Part shown: positions 63,998 to 64,000 of the stretch, in pieces
Layout of the letters: every line of letters begins with the position of its first letter
Position numbering within the stretch: the first letter of the stretch is position 1
Source: Winogradskyella sp. UBA3174
Lineage (GTDB): Bacteria; Bacteroidota; Bacteroidia; Flavobacteriales; Flavobacteriaceae
Reading direction: 5' to 3'
NCBI RefSeq assembly: GCF_002364335.1
Contig: NZ_DEXW01000057.1
Coordinates: 28,991 to 92,990, forward strand
Length of the DNA: 64,000 nt
The notes under the pieces: model-generated
What the model was told of the DNA's origin: nothing
Seen by the model: only the letters and a program-made list of their open reading frames with translations
Database searches by the model: none
Made by a program: the position numbers and the translations under genes

Positions 63998-64000
63998 GAT

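Overview
The window is a piece of a chromosome from a marine-type Flavobacteriaceae (phylum Bacteroidota). The evidence is low-GC, AT-rich spacers; promoters of the Bacteroidota form TTG...TAnnTTTG; several TTG/GTG starts; type IX secretion (T9SS) C-terminal signals on two giant secreted proteases; gliding/T9SS genes gldH and sprE; GLPGLI, DUF4292, HU-CCDC81 and bactofilin families; and an F-type ATP synthase operon without atpD/atpC. No rRNA, tRNA, CRISPR array, prophage or intact IS element was seen.

Layout. 1-1116: the 3' part of a frameshifted outer-membrane beta-barrel gene. 1.2-10 kb: an AraC-family regulator divergent from a nearly complete heme pathway (hemA, a hemC-hemD fusion, hemE, hemF, hemB). 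A decayed S23 four-helix-bundle element with inverted ends sits inside this gene row. 10-17.7 kb: an MG2-type surface protein, a GLPGLI protein, then a + strand run of CNNM/CorC protein, DNA alkyltransferase, DUF4442, serine hydrolase and 3'-5' exonuclease. 17.8-27.4 kb: two ~1570-residue T9SS cargo metallopeptidases (reprolysin-like and M14) that share an FN3-GEVED module. 27.6-36.4 kb: a double-ATPase peptide ABC protein, a 3-oxoacid CoA-transferase pair, a ricT-gldH-PBP1A cluster and trhO. 36.7-45.6 kb: recA; a lipoprotein - ECF sigma - membrane-spanning anti-sigma/beta-barrel operon; plsC, trpS, a dead GLPGLI gene, dprA and a HU-CCDC81/SPOR protein. 45.7-53.5 kb: an acyl-CoA thioesterase, then a cell-envelope gene row (flippase, dut, nucleotidyltransferase, TPR, DUF4292 lipoprotein, EnvC) broken by two decayed inserts. 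54.2-63 kb: sprE, bactofilin, atpZ, a small membrane protein and atpB-E-F-H-A-G. The last gene is an ABC ATPase.

Points that go beyond routine annotation: (1) an ECF sigma factor followed after 2 nt by a protein with a cytoplasmic N-terminus, one inner-membrane helix, a ~225-residue disordered linker and a C-terminal outer-membrane barrel, the layout of a dual-membrane-spanning anti-sigma factor; (2) a three-copy operator-like element with 20-nt direct-repeat spacing and a core close to ATCGAT, upstream of the M14 protease, a 42-residue small ORF and a secreted hypothetical protein; (3) two passenger genes, S23 and GIY-YIG, each bordered by its own inverted-repeat family and each carrying one in-frame stop; (4) a dispersed ATTCCTGC-loop-GCAGGAAT hairpin family that sits next to stop or start codons. 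All calls were made by reading the sequence; family names rest on motif recognition, not on database searches.
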